Positions 1 through 6,554 are shown, numbered from the stretch's first letter. The stretch is 13,236 nucleotides of DNA from Bacillota bacterium (GCA_029776555.1 JAKOSZ010000145.1:1-13236); one strand, 5' to 3'. Notes: generated by a model from the letters alone, not told the origin. Numbers and translations: made by a program.

Positions 1-27
1 AGTAGAAGGAAAAAGGAGCAGATTGCC

Positions 28-435
28 ATGGCTGAAAAAACCAAAGTGAAAGTGAGGATAGCCGGAAAGGACTACACTCTGGTGGGCATGGAGTCGGATG
101 AGTATTTGCAGAAGATAGCCTTTTATGTTGATAAAAAAATGAACGAGGTAATAAAAGCCAACGACAAACTCAGCATGTCAATGATCACCGTTTTGACGGC
201 ACTAAATCTGGCAGATGATTACTACAAGGCCCTGGAAAGAGGGGAAAAACTCGCGAAAGAGATTCAGCAGTATAAGGCCGAAATGGAGAACTTAAGCCGG
301 GAGGTTAAAAGGATAGCCGGTGAGAGTGCGGCTTTAAAGAGTCAGGTTACGACGCTGCAGCTTGAACTGGCAAGAAGAGAGGCAGAACTGAATGAAGTCC
401 GCAGCGCTCTAAACAGGACCGTCAGAAAACCCTGA
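28..435 (+). CDS. zapA: Cell division protein ZapA
   Basis: This 135-residue protein resembles ZapA, a small cytoplasmic partner of FtsZ that cross-links and stabilises the Z-ring. The N-terminal part (about residues 5-65) has the ZapA pattern: a short beta-strand region with IAGKDYTL, then helices with DEYLQKIAFYVDKKMNEV and a conserved ALNLADDYYK stretch. Residues about 65-130 form a long charged coiled coil rich in E, K and L, as expected for the ZapA dimerisation and tetramerisation helix. The ATG is preceded by AAGGAG (13-18) at a 9-nt spacing. It is the first gene of a forward run with dut, but 208 bp separate them. The family call is by recalled similarity and I am fairly sure of it. 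Confidence 0.88.
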   Translation: MAEKTKVKVRIAGKDYTLVGMESDEYLQKIAFYVDKKMNEVIKANDKLSMSMITVLTALNLADDYYKALERGEKLAKEIQQYKAEMENLSREVKRIAGESAALKSQVTTLQLELARREAELNEVRSALNRTVRKP

Positions 436-525
436 CAGGCAGAGAGAGAACTGGCATGACGGTTTCAGCCGCGTTGCCTGAAGTCCGGCTGTGTTGGCGT
501 GGGGAAATTGCTTGGTGGTGGTATG

Positions 526-549
526 AGGCACTTAATGCTGCCTTTTTTA
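526..549 (+). terminator. Weak candidate terminator after zapA
   Basis: A five-base inverted repeat (AGGCA at 526-530, TGCCT at 539-543) with an 8-nt loop is followed directly by a run of T (544-547). It lies about 90 bp past the zapA stop and before dut. The stem is short, so termination may be partial or absent. Confidence 0.25.
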
Positions 550-572
550 TATATTGGGGAAAAGTCTGTGGA

Positions 573-616
573 GGGACAAGGGGACAGGTGGGACAAGGTA
601 CCTGTCCCCTTGTCCC
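573..616. repeat. 17-bp perfect inverted repeat (TGTCCCC type) ahead of dut
   Basis: The left arm at 573-589 (GGGACAAGGGGACAGGT) and the right arm at 600-616 are perfect reverse complements, separated by a 10-nt loop that itself repeats the start of the arm (GGGACAAGGT). The hairpin is flanked by a 12-bp direct repeat, AAAGTCTGTGGA, at 561-572 and 620-631. There is no T run behind it, so it is not a normal terminator. It ends 14 bp before the dut Shine-Dalgarno site and would fold in the dut leader RNA. The form (long GC-rich palindrome with short flanking duplication) resembles dispersed REP-like repeats. Confidence 0.8.
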
Positions 617-643
617 GGGAAAGTCTGTGGAAGGAGGGCTCGC

Positions 644-1144
644 ATGGGAGACGGGGCTGTGGAAGTTCTGGTTGAGATCTGCAGGGAAGGGGCCGTTTTA
701 CCGTCATACGCCCGGCCGGGGGACGCGGGAATGGACGTGTGTTCCGCAGAAGATGTAATAATCCGCCCGGGTGAGACGGTGCTGGTGCCTACCGGTTTAA
801 AGCTGGCCATACCTGAGGGCTACGAGATACAGGTGAGGCCGAGAAGCGGCATTTCATTAAACACGCCCTTAAGGGTGTCCAATTCTCCCGGCACCATTGA
901 CAGCGGTTACAGGGGAGAACTGTGCATAATAATGACAAACACTTCCGGGGATGAAAAGGCGGATGCTGTTTTCACCATTGAAAGCAAGGGAAACCGTAAG
1001 GGCGCTTACAGGATAAGGAGAGGGGACCGGGTTGCCCAGATAGTCCTCCAGGCCGTTCCGAAAATGCGCTTCACCGTTGTGGATTCAGTGGCCGATAAGG
1101 GCCTGGACCGGGGCGGAGGTTTCGGTTCCACAGGCACAAGGTGA
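644..1144 (+). CDS. dut: Deoxyuridine 5'-triphosphate nucleotidohydrolase (dUTPase)
   Basis: This 166-residue protein hydrolyses dUTP to dUMP and pyrophosphate, keeping uracil out of DNA and supplying dUMP for thymidylate synthesis. All five motifs of trimeric dUTPases are visible in order: motif I with PGDAGMDV, motif II VRPRSGIS, motif III with GTIDSGYRGEL (catalytic Asp and substrate-gating Tyr), motif IV GDRVAQIVL, and the C-terminal P-loop-like motif V RGGGFGSTG. The ATG at 644 is chosen because AAGGAGGG (631-638) lies 5 nt upstream; a longer frame opening at TTG 554 would run through the inverted repeat and has no ribosome site. A short insertion (ESKGNRKGAY) sits before motif IV. The length is slightly above the usual ~145-150 residues. 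Confidence 0.95.
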   Translation: MGDGAVEVLVEICREGAVLPSYARPGDAGMDVCSAEDVIIRPGETVLVPTGLKLAIPEGYEIQVRPRSGISLNTPLRVSNSPGTIDSGYRGELCIIMTNTSGDEKADAVFTIESKGNRKGAYRIRRGDRVAQIVLQAVPKMRFTVVDSVADKGLDRGGGFGSTGTR

Positions 1145-1224
1145 TAATATATTTTGTTTTTTCGTTATCATGCACCTCCCAAATGTCAATAATAATTTAA
1201 GCAGCATCGTGGGGAGGTGTCGGC

Positions 1225-1908
1225 TTGAAGGCAAAAATACTGGTTGCAGGGGTGCTTATAGCCATTTCCTGCGCCCTCTGGGGCTATAACATACGGTGGC
1301 TTGTCCGGTCAGGGAACAGGGCCTCCGGCGGTTTAAGAGGGCAGCTTTTGGCTGACTTTAAACTGTCCGGCTGGGACCGGCCGGCGGCTGAAGAAAAGAA
1401 GGGAGATAAAGCAGGGAGTTCCCCGGACCCGGGGGAAATTGTCCGGGAAAGCCTGGGCAGGGGAGGAAATGGCGCTGAATTGACGGAAGGGGGAGAGGCC
1501 TTGTTAAAGGATGAACCGGGTGTGGAAAAGGAGAGCCCGGATAAGGAAAGACCGGCGGAAAAGCACTGGACGGAGGAATTTTCAGCCGGTGAAGAAGGAT
1601 TGACCATAAAGGTGGACGAGACGCGCAGGACAAACGAGAACAGGCGGTCAAGGCCTGTCATATCGTACGAGGAGCTGTATGAGCTCAATAAGAGGGTATC
1701 AATATTAGACAAGGCCAAAGCGATGAAAATCCTGCTGCCCAAACTGGGGCCTTCGGATATAAAACTGCTTAAAGCCATGCTGAGCGGAGGGGTAACGACG
1801 GAGGAAATTAAAAAGGCTAAGGAGATGGTGGAGGGGAGGCTGACAGAGCAAGAAAAGAAGGAGCTGGACAAGCTTTACAGAAAATATATTGCTGCCGGAT
1901 TGGATTGA
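1225..1908 (+). CDS. Membrane-anchored protein of unknown function, TTG start
   Basis: I do not recognise this 227-residue protein. Residues 4-20 (ILVAGVLIAISCALWGY) form one hydrophobic segment, so it is probably a membrane-anchored protein with its C-terminal part outside the cell or, in sporulation, in the forespore space. Residues about 48-145 are a low-complexity linker rich in E, K, G, P and D. Residues about 150-227 are predicted by eye to be helical and charged (YEELYELNKRVSILDKAKAM, then LTEQEKKELDKLYRKY), which is the likely functional domain. The TTG start at 1225 is preceded by GGGGAGGTG (1211-1219) at a 5-nt spacing. It follows dut by 80 bp and precedes the Nudix gene, probably as part of the same run. 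Confidence 0.72.
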   Translation: MKAKILVAGVLIAISCALWGYNIRWLVRSGNRASGGLRGQLLADFKLSGWDRPAAEEKKGDKAGSSPDPGEIVRESLGRGGNGAELTEGGEALLKDEPGVEKESPDKERPAEKHWTEEFSAGEEGLTIKVDETRRTNENRRSRPVISYEELYELNKRVSILDKAKAMKILLPKLGPSDIKLLKAMLSGGVTTEEIKKAKEMVEGRLTEQEKKELDKLYRKYIAAGLD

Positions 1909-1999
1909 TTAAAGTGCCGACATTGGGTAATATAATATTAGGAACTGAATATGGAATTGATCTGGCAGGTCGTACGCCCTGGGCAAGATACCCCATGGT

Positions 2000-2005
2000 T
2001 ATAAT
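2000..2005 (+). promoter_or_regulatory. Candidate -10 box before the Nudix gene
   Basis: A perfect TATAAT lies 33 bp before the chosen ATG at 2039, and a second one occurs at 1931-1936. Neither has a good TTGACA-like box at 16-18 bp, so these are only candidates for transcription initiating inside the run. Confidence 0.25.
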
Positions 2006-2038
2006 GGCCGCGCAGAGCAATTGAAAGGGGTTTTTGTT

Positions 2039-2452
2039 ATGCTGGTCAGAAACTGCGCAGGAGGAGTGGTATTTTGCAATGACAAAGTACTGCTCCTCAA
2101 GAACGAGAAAGGCGAATGGGTGTTTCCCAAAGGAGTTATCCGCAACGGAGACTTGGCAAATGAAGTCGCGTTGAAGAGAGTTTTTGCGGAGGCCGGCGTT
2201 AAGGCCGAAATAGTTTCAACCGCAGGGCATACAAGTTACGAGTTCTTTTCAATAACACGTCAAATACCTGTCTGTAATAAAATAATCTGGTTTATAATGA
2301 AATCCCCCAGTGAAGATTATAAAATCAATAAGGAAGAGAATTTTATTGACGGCGGTTTTTTCCATATTGACGAGGCCTTAAAAATGGTTACATACAGTCA
2401 GGACAAATCCCTTTTGCACTTATCCTTTAACAGGCTTAAGGAACTGGCCTAA
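2039..2452 (+). CDS. Nudix-fold protein with degenerate Nudix box
   Basis: This 137-residue protein has the Nudix fold pattern: N-terminal strands (VRNCAGGVVF, KVLLLKNEKGEWVFPKG), the box region at residues 32-54, and a C-terminal GGFFHIDEAL. Nudix enzymes cleave nucleoside diphosphates linked to another group, often clearing damaged nucleotides. The box departs from G-x5-E-x7-REUxEExGU: residue 38 is D for E, 46-47 are KR for RE, and 50-51 are AE for EE. Only E51 of the three REUxEE glutamates remains, so activity may be weak or lost. The ATG at 2039 is preferred because AAAGGGG (2024-2030) lies 8 nt upstream; an in-frame TTG at 2021 has no ribosome site. From memory, related clostridial proteins share RR in place of RE. 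Confidence 0.82.
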   Translation: MLVRNCAGGVVFCNDKVLLLKNEKGEWVFPKGVIRNGDLANEVALKRVFAEAGVKAEIVSTAGHTSYEFFSITRQIPVCNKIIWFIMKSPSEDYKINKEENFIDGGFFHIDEALKMVTYSQDKSLLHLSFNRLKELA

Positions 2453-2536
2453 AAGCGCTTTGCCGTTTAAAAAGCCATCTAATCCCTTGCTGCCGCAGAC
2501 GGACCGGACAGCGGCAACACAAAACAGGTGATCGTT

Positions 2537-3187
2537 TTGAAAAATGAGTACAAGACCATCCGCAGCTTTGGAACGGCGGAACTTGTTGAAAAAAAGTCCA
2601 GGTTTATTGCCTCGGCAAAGCCCGTGTCAAGCGAAGAGGAAGCCCTGGAGTTCATCTCCCGGATGAAGAGCCGGTACTGGGATGCGACCCACAATGTCTA
2701 TGCCTATTTTGTCGTTAAGGACGGCAGCGCGATACAGAGGTACAGCGACGACGGAGAGCCTGCGGGGACCGCGGGTATGCCCGTCCTGGAAATCATAAAA
2801 AAGCTTGGCGTCCGGGATCTGGTTGTGGTGGTGACCCGGTATTTTGGCGGAACGTTGCTGGGAGCGGCGGGGCTTGTCAGAGCTTATGGCAGGGCGGCCC
2901 AGCTGGCTATAGAAGCCGCCGGGCTGGTAATGATGCGGTTGTGCCGGTCGGTGACCGTTACCGCCGAGTATTCCCTGCTGGGGAAAATAAGGAATTTGGT
3001 GGCTTCCAACGGGTATGCAGTGGAGAAGGTGGAGTACGGGCAGGATATAGAGATGACGGTGTATGTGCCCATTGACATGGTAGAGGCTTTTATAAAACAG
3101 ATCGAGGAAGTTTCAGGCGCAGGAGCGCTGGTGGAAATTCACCAAAGCAAGTATGTCCCTTATGAAAGCGTTTCTGCTGATAGTTGA
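2537..3187 (+). CDS. YigZ/IMPACT family protein
   Basis: This 216-residue protein matches the YigZ (E. coli) / YvyE (B. subtilis) family, related to eukaryotic IMPACT. The N-terminal UPF0029 domain (about residues 1-115) carries KKSRFIA, DATHNVYAYFV, the QRYSDDGEPAGTAG signature and VTRYFGGTLLGAAGLVRAY. The C-terminal part (about 130-205) matches the DUF1949 domain with a ferredoxin-like fold. The biochemical role is not firmly known; IMPACT is a translation regulator. The start is taken at TTG 2537, since AGGTG (2526-2530) then lies 6 nt upstream; the alternative GTG at 2528 overlaps that same ribosome site. The length is typical. The gene follows the Nudix gene by 84 bp, probably in the same run, and converges with the split kinase. 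Confidence 0.9.
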   Translation: MKNEYKTIRSFGTAELVEKKSRFIASAKPVSSEEEALEFISRMKSRYWDATHNVYAYFVVKDGSAIQRYSDDGEPAGTAGMPVLEIIKKLGVRDLVVVVTRYFGGTLLGAAGLVRAYGRAAQLAIEAAGLVMMRLCRSVTVTAEYSLLGKIRNLVASNGYAVEKVEYGQDIEMTVYVPIDMVEAFIKQIEEVSGAGALVEIHQSKYVPYESVSADS

Positions 3188-3188
3188 T

Positions 3189-3207
3189 AAAAAAAGGGCG
3201 GCCCTTG
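3189..3207 (-). terminator. Terminator of the histidine kinase gene
   Basis: Read on the minus strand, one base past the kinase stop codon (3210-3208), AAGGG-CCG-CCCTT forms a five-base stem (arms 3206-3202 and 3198-3194) followed by a T run (A at 3189-3195 on the plus strand). It also sits just after the yigZ stop on the other strand and may serve both convergent genes. Confidence 0.5.
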
Positions 3208-4373
3208 TTACATTATGGACGAATGCAGGTCCGAAAGCTCGATGGAGGTGATTTCTGTCAGCCTGTCCCGGTTGTTTTCCCGGTGAGGCGGCGGGTTGGC
3301 AGTTGCCGTAAGTTTTATGGGGATCTCTATTATAAAAGAGCTTCCATTGTTTTTCTTACTCTCCACCCTGATTGTGCCGTCGTGGAGTTCAACAAAGGAT
3401 TTGACCAATGAGAGGCCGATGCCGCTGCCCTCATGCTGGCGGATCAGCGGGTTGTCAAGCTGCCTGTACCGCTCAAATATTTCAGCCTGCTTTTCCTGGG
3501 GGATCCCCTGGCCCGTGTCCTGCACCAGGATGGAAAGGGTGTCCTTTTTCCTGCCGATGCGGATCCACACCCTGCCGCCGGGCGGAGTGAATTTTATGGC
3601 GTTGGACAGGAGATTCAGCATAATCCTTTCCATCTTGCACATGTCAATGGCTGTTATAATCTCCTCGCACTCGGTGTCGAACAGGAGGCTTAAGCCCTTT
3701 TGTTCCGCATAAGGGGCCACCGACTGGACAATGTCGTCTATGAGAAGAACAACGTTGCAGTTGGTCAGGTTTACTTTCACGTGTCCCGAATCTATCCTGG
3801 CCATGTCCAGTATGTTGTTAATGAGGCGGATCTGACGGTAGCTGTTTTGTTTTATGATCTTAAGGTGGCGGTTTAAGCCTTTTTCATCCTTTAAGTTTTC
3901 CGGCTGCTGGCTCATCAGCTGTATGGTGCCAATGATTACGCTGAGAGGGGTTTTAAGGTCGTGGACTATGTTGGCAATAAATTCGGTTTTAAGCCTGTCA
4001 TACTCCTGGGCCTTGTTGTAAAGGTCGGTAATTGACGCTAAGTTTTTTTTAACTCTTCCAGTTCGCTTTTTTCATCCTCTGGGGAATTGCCGGTTTCTTT
4101 ATCCTGAAGGGGTGCCTGGCTTTTATTTTTAAAGGGTTGTGCGAGGATTGCCGCCGACACAATTACAAGGGCAAGGGTTCCAATTAAAATGGATGCCATT
4201 AATAATAATGTCATCCACTGGCGGGGCAGCATGATGTAACTTCCGTTTCCAGGCGCCCTGATGAGATTGCCGCGTAAAAGGGCCAGGGCATAAAAATGCA
4301 TCCCTCCGATTAAAAGGAGAATTACGGCGGCTGTAAGTCTCGGGATAGGTAAACCTGAAAGCTTTTTCCGCAT
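3208..4373 (-). pseudogene. Sensor histidine kinase split by a frameshift at an A8 run
   Basis: Two minus-strand frames together encode one 388-residue membrane sensor kinase. The first (4373-4038) gives 111 residues with transmembrane segments at about 13-33 and 54-78, a lysine/glutamate-rich linker, then a stop. The second frame carries the rest: the dimerisation helix with FIANIVHDLKTPLS (His138, the phosphorylation site), the N box NLLSNAIK (about 254), DTGQGIP (286-292) and GSGIGLSL (from 316). The join is in eight A (plus-strand T4043-4050): a -1 shift reads through into ELKKNLASITDLYNKAQEYDRLK. The second frame has no ATG, GTG or TTG before the catalytic His, so it cannot be a separate kinase. 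The zero-frame codons are TTA AAA AAA, an A AAA AAA slippery heptamer, so programmed frameshifting, polymerase slippage, true decay and sequencing error are all possible. AGGGTGAG precedes the ATG by 5 nt. No response regulator is adjacent. Confidence 0.85.
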
Positions 4374-4544
4374 TATTGCTCACCCTGTTATTAGAGTTTC
4401 ATGCATGCTGTCTGAGATTGCCGGCCTTGATGCTTGTTAATTTATCCTGGTGTACTAACCGGTATAACTGTGTTTATTAATATCAGGCAAATACAGAATT
4501 ATCGGATACTTAACATAATACAAAATAATTGGTTAACCATGTAA

Positions 4545-4573
4545 ATTATAACACAATATTTGGCAAATATCCA
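4545..4573 (-). promoter_or_regulatory. Candidate sigma-A promoter for the kinase gene
   Basis: On the minus strand a perfect TATAAT (4550-4545) lies 17 bp from TGGATA (4573-4568), which matches TTGACA at four of six positions. It would give a leader of about 165 nt before the kinase ATG. Confidence 0.35.
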
Positions 4574-4661
4574 TAAAGACCTATAGGGCTTGGCTTTACT
4601 GGATTTGAAGGGGAAATATTTTCTGACGGGACGAGCAATACCGCCTTAAACGGGGATACGG

Positions 4662-4690
4662 TTGCCATCTTAAACAATAGACGGTAAAAT
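4662..4690 (+). promoter_or_regulatory. Sigma-A promoter for yebC
   Basis: TTGCCA (4662-4667) and TAAAAT (4685-4690) are separated by exactly 17 bp, each matching the sigma-A consensus at five of six positions. Transcription would start near 4697, giving a leader of about 30 nt that includes the AGGGGG ribosome site at 4715-4720. Confidence 0.6.
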
Positions 4691-4726
4691 AATTTTGTAT
4701 GCAAGTTTGAGAATAGGGGGTTTAAC

Positions 4727-5458
4727 ATGTCCGGACACTCAAAATGGGCTAACATCAGGCGGAGAAAAGAAAAAGTGGACGCCCAGCGCGGAAAAATCTT
4801 TACCCGGCTGGGGCGGGAGATTATGATTGCTGTGAAGGAGGGGGGACCCGACCCTGAAAACAACAGCAAACTAAGAGACGCAATTGCCAAGGCAAAGGCT
4901 GCGAATATGCCCAATGACAGCATTTTGAGGAGCATAAAGAAAGCCGGGGGAGAAGGGGCACTGGATAACATTGAAGAGATAACCTATGAGGGATATGGCC
5001 CCGGAGGGATAGCCATAATAGTGGAGACCGCCACCGATAACCGCAACAGGACCGCCGGTGAAATCAGGCACTATTTTGACAAGTACGGCGGAAACCTGGG
5101 CCAGACCGGCTGCGTCTCTTTCATGTTTGATAAAAAAGGGGTTATTGTAGTTGAAAAGGCCGATGGCGTAAACGAGGACGATTTGATGATTGAGGCGCTG
5201 GAGGCCGGTGCCGAAGACTTGGATTCCGAGAATGAATACTATGAAGTTTTGACCTCTCCCGAAAATTTCTCTGCGGTAAGGGAGGCTTTGGAGAAGAAGG
5301 GCTATGCTTTCGTTGAGGCCGAAATCCAGATGGTGCCCGTCACCACTACCAGACTTGACGACCCGGCCTTAAGAGAGAAGGCGGAAAAACTCATAGAAAA
5401 CCTGGAAAACCTGGATGACGTCCAGAACATATGGCACAACTGGGAACAGGATGAATAG
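4727..5458 (+). CDS. YebC/PmpR family protein
   Basis: This 243-residue cytoplasmic protein belongs to the YebC/PmpR family (TACO1 in mitochondria). The N-terminal signature MSGHSKWANIRRRKEKVDAQRGK, KIFTRLGREIM and PNDSILRSIKKA is nearly ideal, followed by the central EGYGPGGIAIIVE and DNRNRTAGEIRH segment and the C-terminal Q-M-V-P-V-T-T region. Members were long annotated as transcription regulators; recent work on the family supports a role in translation, relieving ribosome stalling on proline-rich stretches. The length is typical. AGGGGG lies 6 nt before the ATG and a good promoter stands just upstream. In many bacteria yebC sits next to ruvC; here no ruv gene is visible and the gene looks like a single transcription unit. 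Confidence 0.96.
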   Translation: MSGHSKWANIRRRKEKVDAQRGKIFTRLGREIMIAVKEGGPDPENNSKLRDAIAKAKAANMPNDSILRSIKKAGGEGALDNIEEITYEGYGPGGIAIIVETATDNRNRTAGEIRHYFDKYGGNLGQTGCVSFMFDKKGVIVVEKADGVNEDDLMIEALEAGAEDLDSENEYYEVLTSPENFSAVREALEKKGYAFVEAEIQMVPVTTTRLDDPALREKAEKLIENLENLDDVQNIWHNWEQDE

Positions 5459-5479
5459 GGCTTTAATGCTTGCCCTTTT
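5457..5479. terminator. Weak shared terminator of two convergent genes
   Basis: AGGGC (5457-5461) and GCCCT (5472-5476) can pair around a 10-nt loop, with a short T run on the plus strand. It overlaps the yebC stop and the last codons of the opposing gene, whose stops are only 4 bp apart. Confidence 0.3.
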
Positions 5480-5801
5480 CCCGTGTACTGTTCCGCTGGC
5501 TTAAGAAGGATGCGGGTGTGTTTGGGCTTGTTCCAGGAGCCCGGAGTTCTTTTTTAACCTGTTTTCTCAATTGTTCCAGTTTTTGAAACTCTGAGAAGCT
5601 TCCAATCCCATATTTGGCACAACACTTTTTGCACAGGGCTTTACGTCCGTTTAACCCCGGGTACGCCTTTACGGTTTTGAGGGCAACCCGGGTTAAAAAT
5701 TTCACCTTCCCGCAGCAATTGCACCTGGGGAAGAGGTCCGGTGAAAATACCGCAAAGAGAAACAGGCCGAGCATTATAAAAAAAAGTGCGGATATGTCCA
5801 T
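5463..5801 (-). CDS. Small membrane protein with two CxxC pairs, unknown function
   Basis: This 112-residue protein is not one I can name. Residues 3-20 (ISALFFIMLGLFLFAVFS) form one hydrophobic segment. It is followed by a cytoplasmic-looking region with C27-x2-C30 (CNCCG) and C57-x2-C60 (CKKCC), separated by about 26 residues, a spacing consistent with a zinc-ribbon-like metal site. The tail (about 70-112) is basic and polar, including a helical KLEQLRKQVKKEL stretch. The start is uncertain: ATG 5801 has only a weak AAGAG at 8 nt, and an in-frame GTG at 5810 has no clear ribosome site. The arrangement (short membrane anchor, then paired cysteines and basic tail) argues for a real gene. It converges with yebC. 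Confidence 0.68.
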   Translation of the reverse strand: MDISALFFIMLGLFLFAVFSPDLFPRCNCCGKVKFLTRVALKTVKAYPGLNGRKALCKKCCAKYGIGSFSEFQKLEQLRKQVKKELRAPGTSPNTPASFLSQRNSTREKGKH

Positions 5802-5913
5802 GGCATACACTCTTGCCGTGAAAGAGGGTTCCTAAATAATAGCTATTTGGATAAGAGCCCGATTATTCGTCCGGCCCGGGAAGTGCCTCTCTTCGTGAAA
5901 ATTCAAAGAGGAT

Positions 5914-5971
5914 GGGACGGCGGTTAAGATTGCGCTGCCGTACCGCTGATACGGGATTACACCGCCGTTCC
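5914..5971. repeat. Nested inverted repeats
   Basis: An outer 8-bp inverted repeat (ACGGCGGT at 5917-5924, ACCGCCGT at 5961-5968, with extra G-C pairs outside) encloses an inner one (CCGTA at 5938-5942, TACGG at 5950-5954). It lies in the 258-bp gap between two minus-strand genes, upstream of the CxxC membrane protein. No T run follows on either strand. It may be a structured leader or regulator site; I do not match it to a known RNA class. Confidence 0.4.
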
Positions 5972-5999
5972 GGTCATATCATTCGCGCGATGGAAAAGC

Positions 6000-6036
6000 C
6001 AGGGCGGCGTCGCCTTCAGGGAATGCTGCCGCCCTG
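6000..6036 (-). terminator. Hairpin after the DUF378 gene
   Basis: A 9-bp GC-rich stem (6036-6028 with 6008-6000) lies 23 bp past the DUF378 stop on the minus strand and is followed by GCTTTTCC. The long 19-nt loop and short T run make it a moderate candidate. Confidence 0.35.
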
Positions 6037-6059
6037 TACAGCGGGTATGATTGAAGGCT

Positions 6060-6275
6060 TCATTCCCTTGCCGGTTCCACTTCCCTGAACAGCAGGCTTA
6101 TGCAATATAGACCGCCCAATCCCACCAATGAATACACCGTCCTGCTTAAGAAAGTGCCGGAACCGCCAAAAAGGTTTGCTACAAGGTCAAACTTAAACAA
6201 CCCTACTAACAGCCAGTTTAACGCACCTATAATTACAAGGATAAGAGCCGCCCTGTCTAAAGGTGTCCTGTTCAT
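6060..6275 (-). CDS. DUF378 family small membrane protein
   Basis: This 71-residue protein matches the DUF378 family (B. subtilis YuzA type), small integral membrane proteins of unknown function. Two hydrophobic segments are clear, about residues 9-26 (AALILVIIGALNWLLVGL) and 42-62. The family features GALNWLLVGLF near the first segment and FDLVANLFGG between the two are present. The ATG at 6275 is chosen because AAAGGAG lies 8 nt upstream on the minus strand; an upstream in-frame ATG at 6332 would add 19 hydrophilic residues with no family match. It stands alone between two other small minus-strand genes and is followed by a hairpin. Confidence 0.9.
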   Translation of the reverse strand: MNRTPLDRAALILVIIGALNWLLVGLFKFDLVANLFGGSGTFLSRTVYSLVGLGGLYCISLLFREVEPARE

Positions 6276-6392
6276 TGTGTCAACTCCTTTACTTTTTTCA
6301 TTAGTCTTTCCATTACTATCTAAATAATGCATGAGAATTGAATTTATTTAATCATCCGCCGGCATAAAAGCATTAGAGCCATGTCAAAAGCC

Positions 6393-6554
6393 TCAGGACT
6401 GGTTGTTCCGGTTAAAAAAACGTTCTTTTGCAGGCCTTTCCTTGAAAAATATGCACTCGGATGACGCAGAAAGCCGGTTTACAGAGGTATTTTCCAGGTG
6501 GCACTTCCCGTCTTCTTGATGGACGCAGTTTAATGAACAGTTGATAGTTGTCAT
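6393..6554 (-). CDS. 53-residue cysteine-rich protein (DUF1540-like)
   Basis: This short frame encodes MTTINCSLNCVHQEDG followed by a KCHLE segment, a C at 34 and a basic tail ending in NRNNQS. The four cysteines (C6, C10, C18, C34) have the spacing C-x3-C-x7-C-x15-C with an aromatic pair after the last, like the small DUF1540-type proteins of clostridia, where a metal-binding role is supposed but unproven. A strong ribosome site, GCGGAGGTGG, lies just before the ATG at 6554, with a TATAAT on the same strand at 6579-6574. The function is unknown; expression in sporulation is possible but only an inference. Confidence is high that it is a gene, because both the ribosome site and the cysteine pattern are present. 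Confidence 0.83.
   Translation of the reverse strand: MTTINCSLNCVHQEDGKCHLENTSVNRLSASSECIFFKERPAKERFFNRNNQS

Larger units (their letters stand above)
4374..4726. other. Divergent intergenic region between kinase gene and yebC
   Basis: This 353-bp AT-rich stretch separates two divergent genes. I see promoter candidates for both (separate entries) and an imperfect 16-bp palindrome, AAGACCTATAGGGCTT, at 4576-4591. I see no credible small gene. Confidence 0.6.

Noticed and set aside
1..27. End of an upstream gene
   Set aside because: Only 27 bases precede zapA; a TAG at 3-5 could be a stop codon but too little sequence is available to support a gene.
456..758. 100-codon open frame between zapA and dut, and an overlapping minus-strand frame
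   Set aside because: It overlaps the well-supported dut start in another frame, spans the inverted repeat, and has no ribosome site or recognisable motif.
3296..3712. Plus-strand frames opposite the histidine kinase
   Set aside because: The minus strand encodes clear kinase N, D and G boxes in this interval; the plus-strand products have no motif.
4561..4667. Possible cyclic di-GMP riboswitch upstream of yebC (GGCAAA ... GGTTGCC)
   Set aside because: The conserved CGCAAAGCC core and tetraloop receptor are absent, and the putative 3' side overlaps the -35 box of a good promoter.
6276..6332. Longer start for the DUF378 gene at ATG 6332
   Set aside because: The extra 19 residues are hydrophilic and unlike the family, and the good AAAGGAG site belongs to the ATG at 6275.
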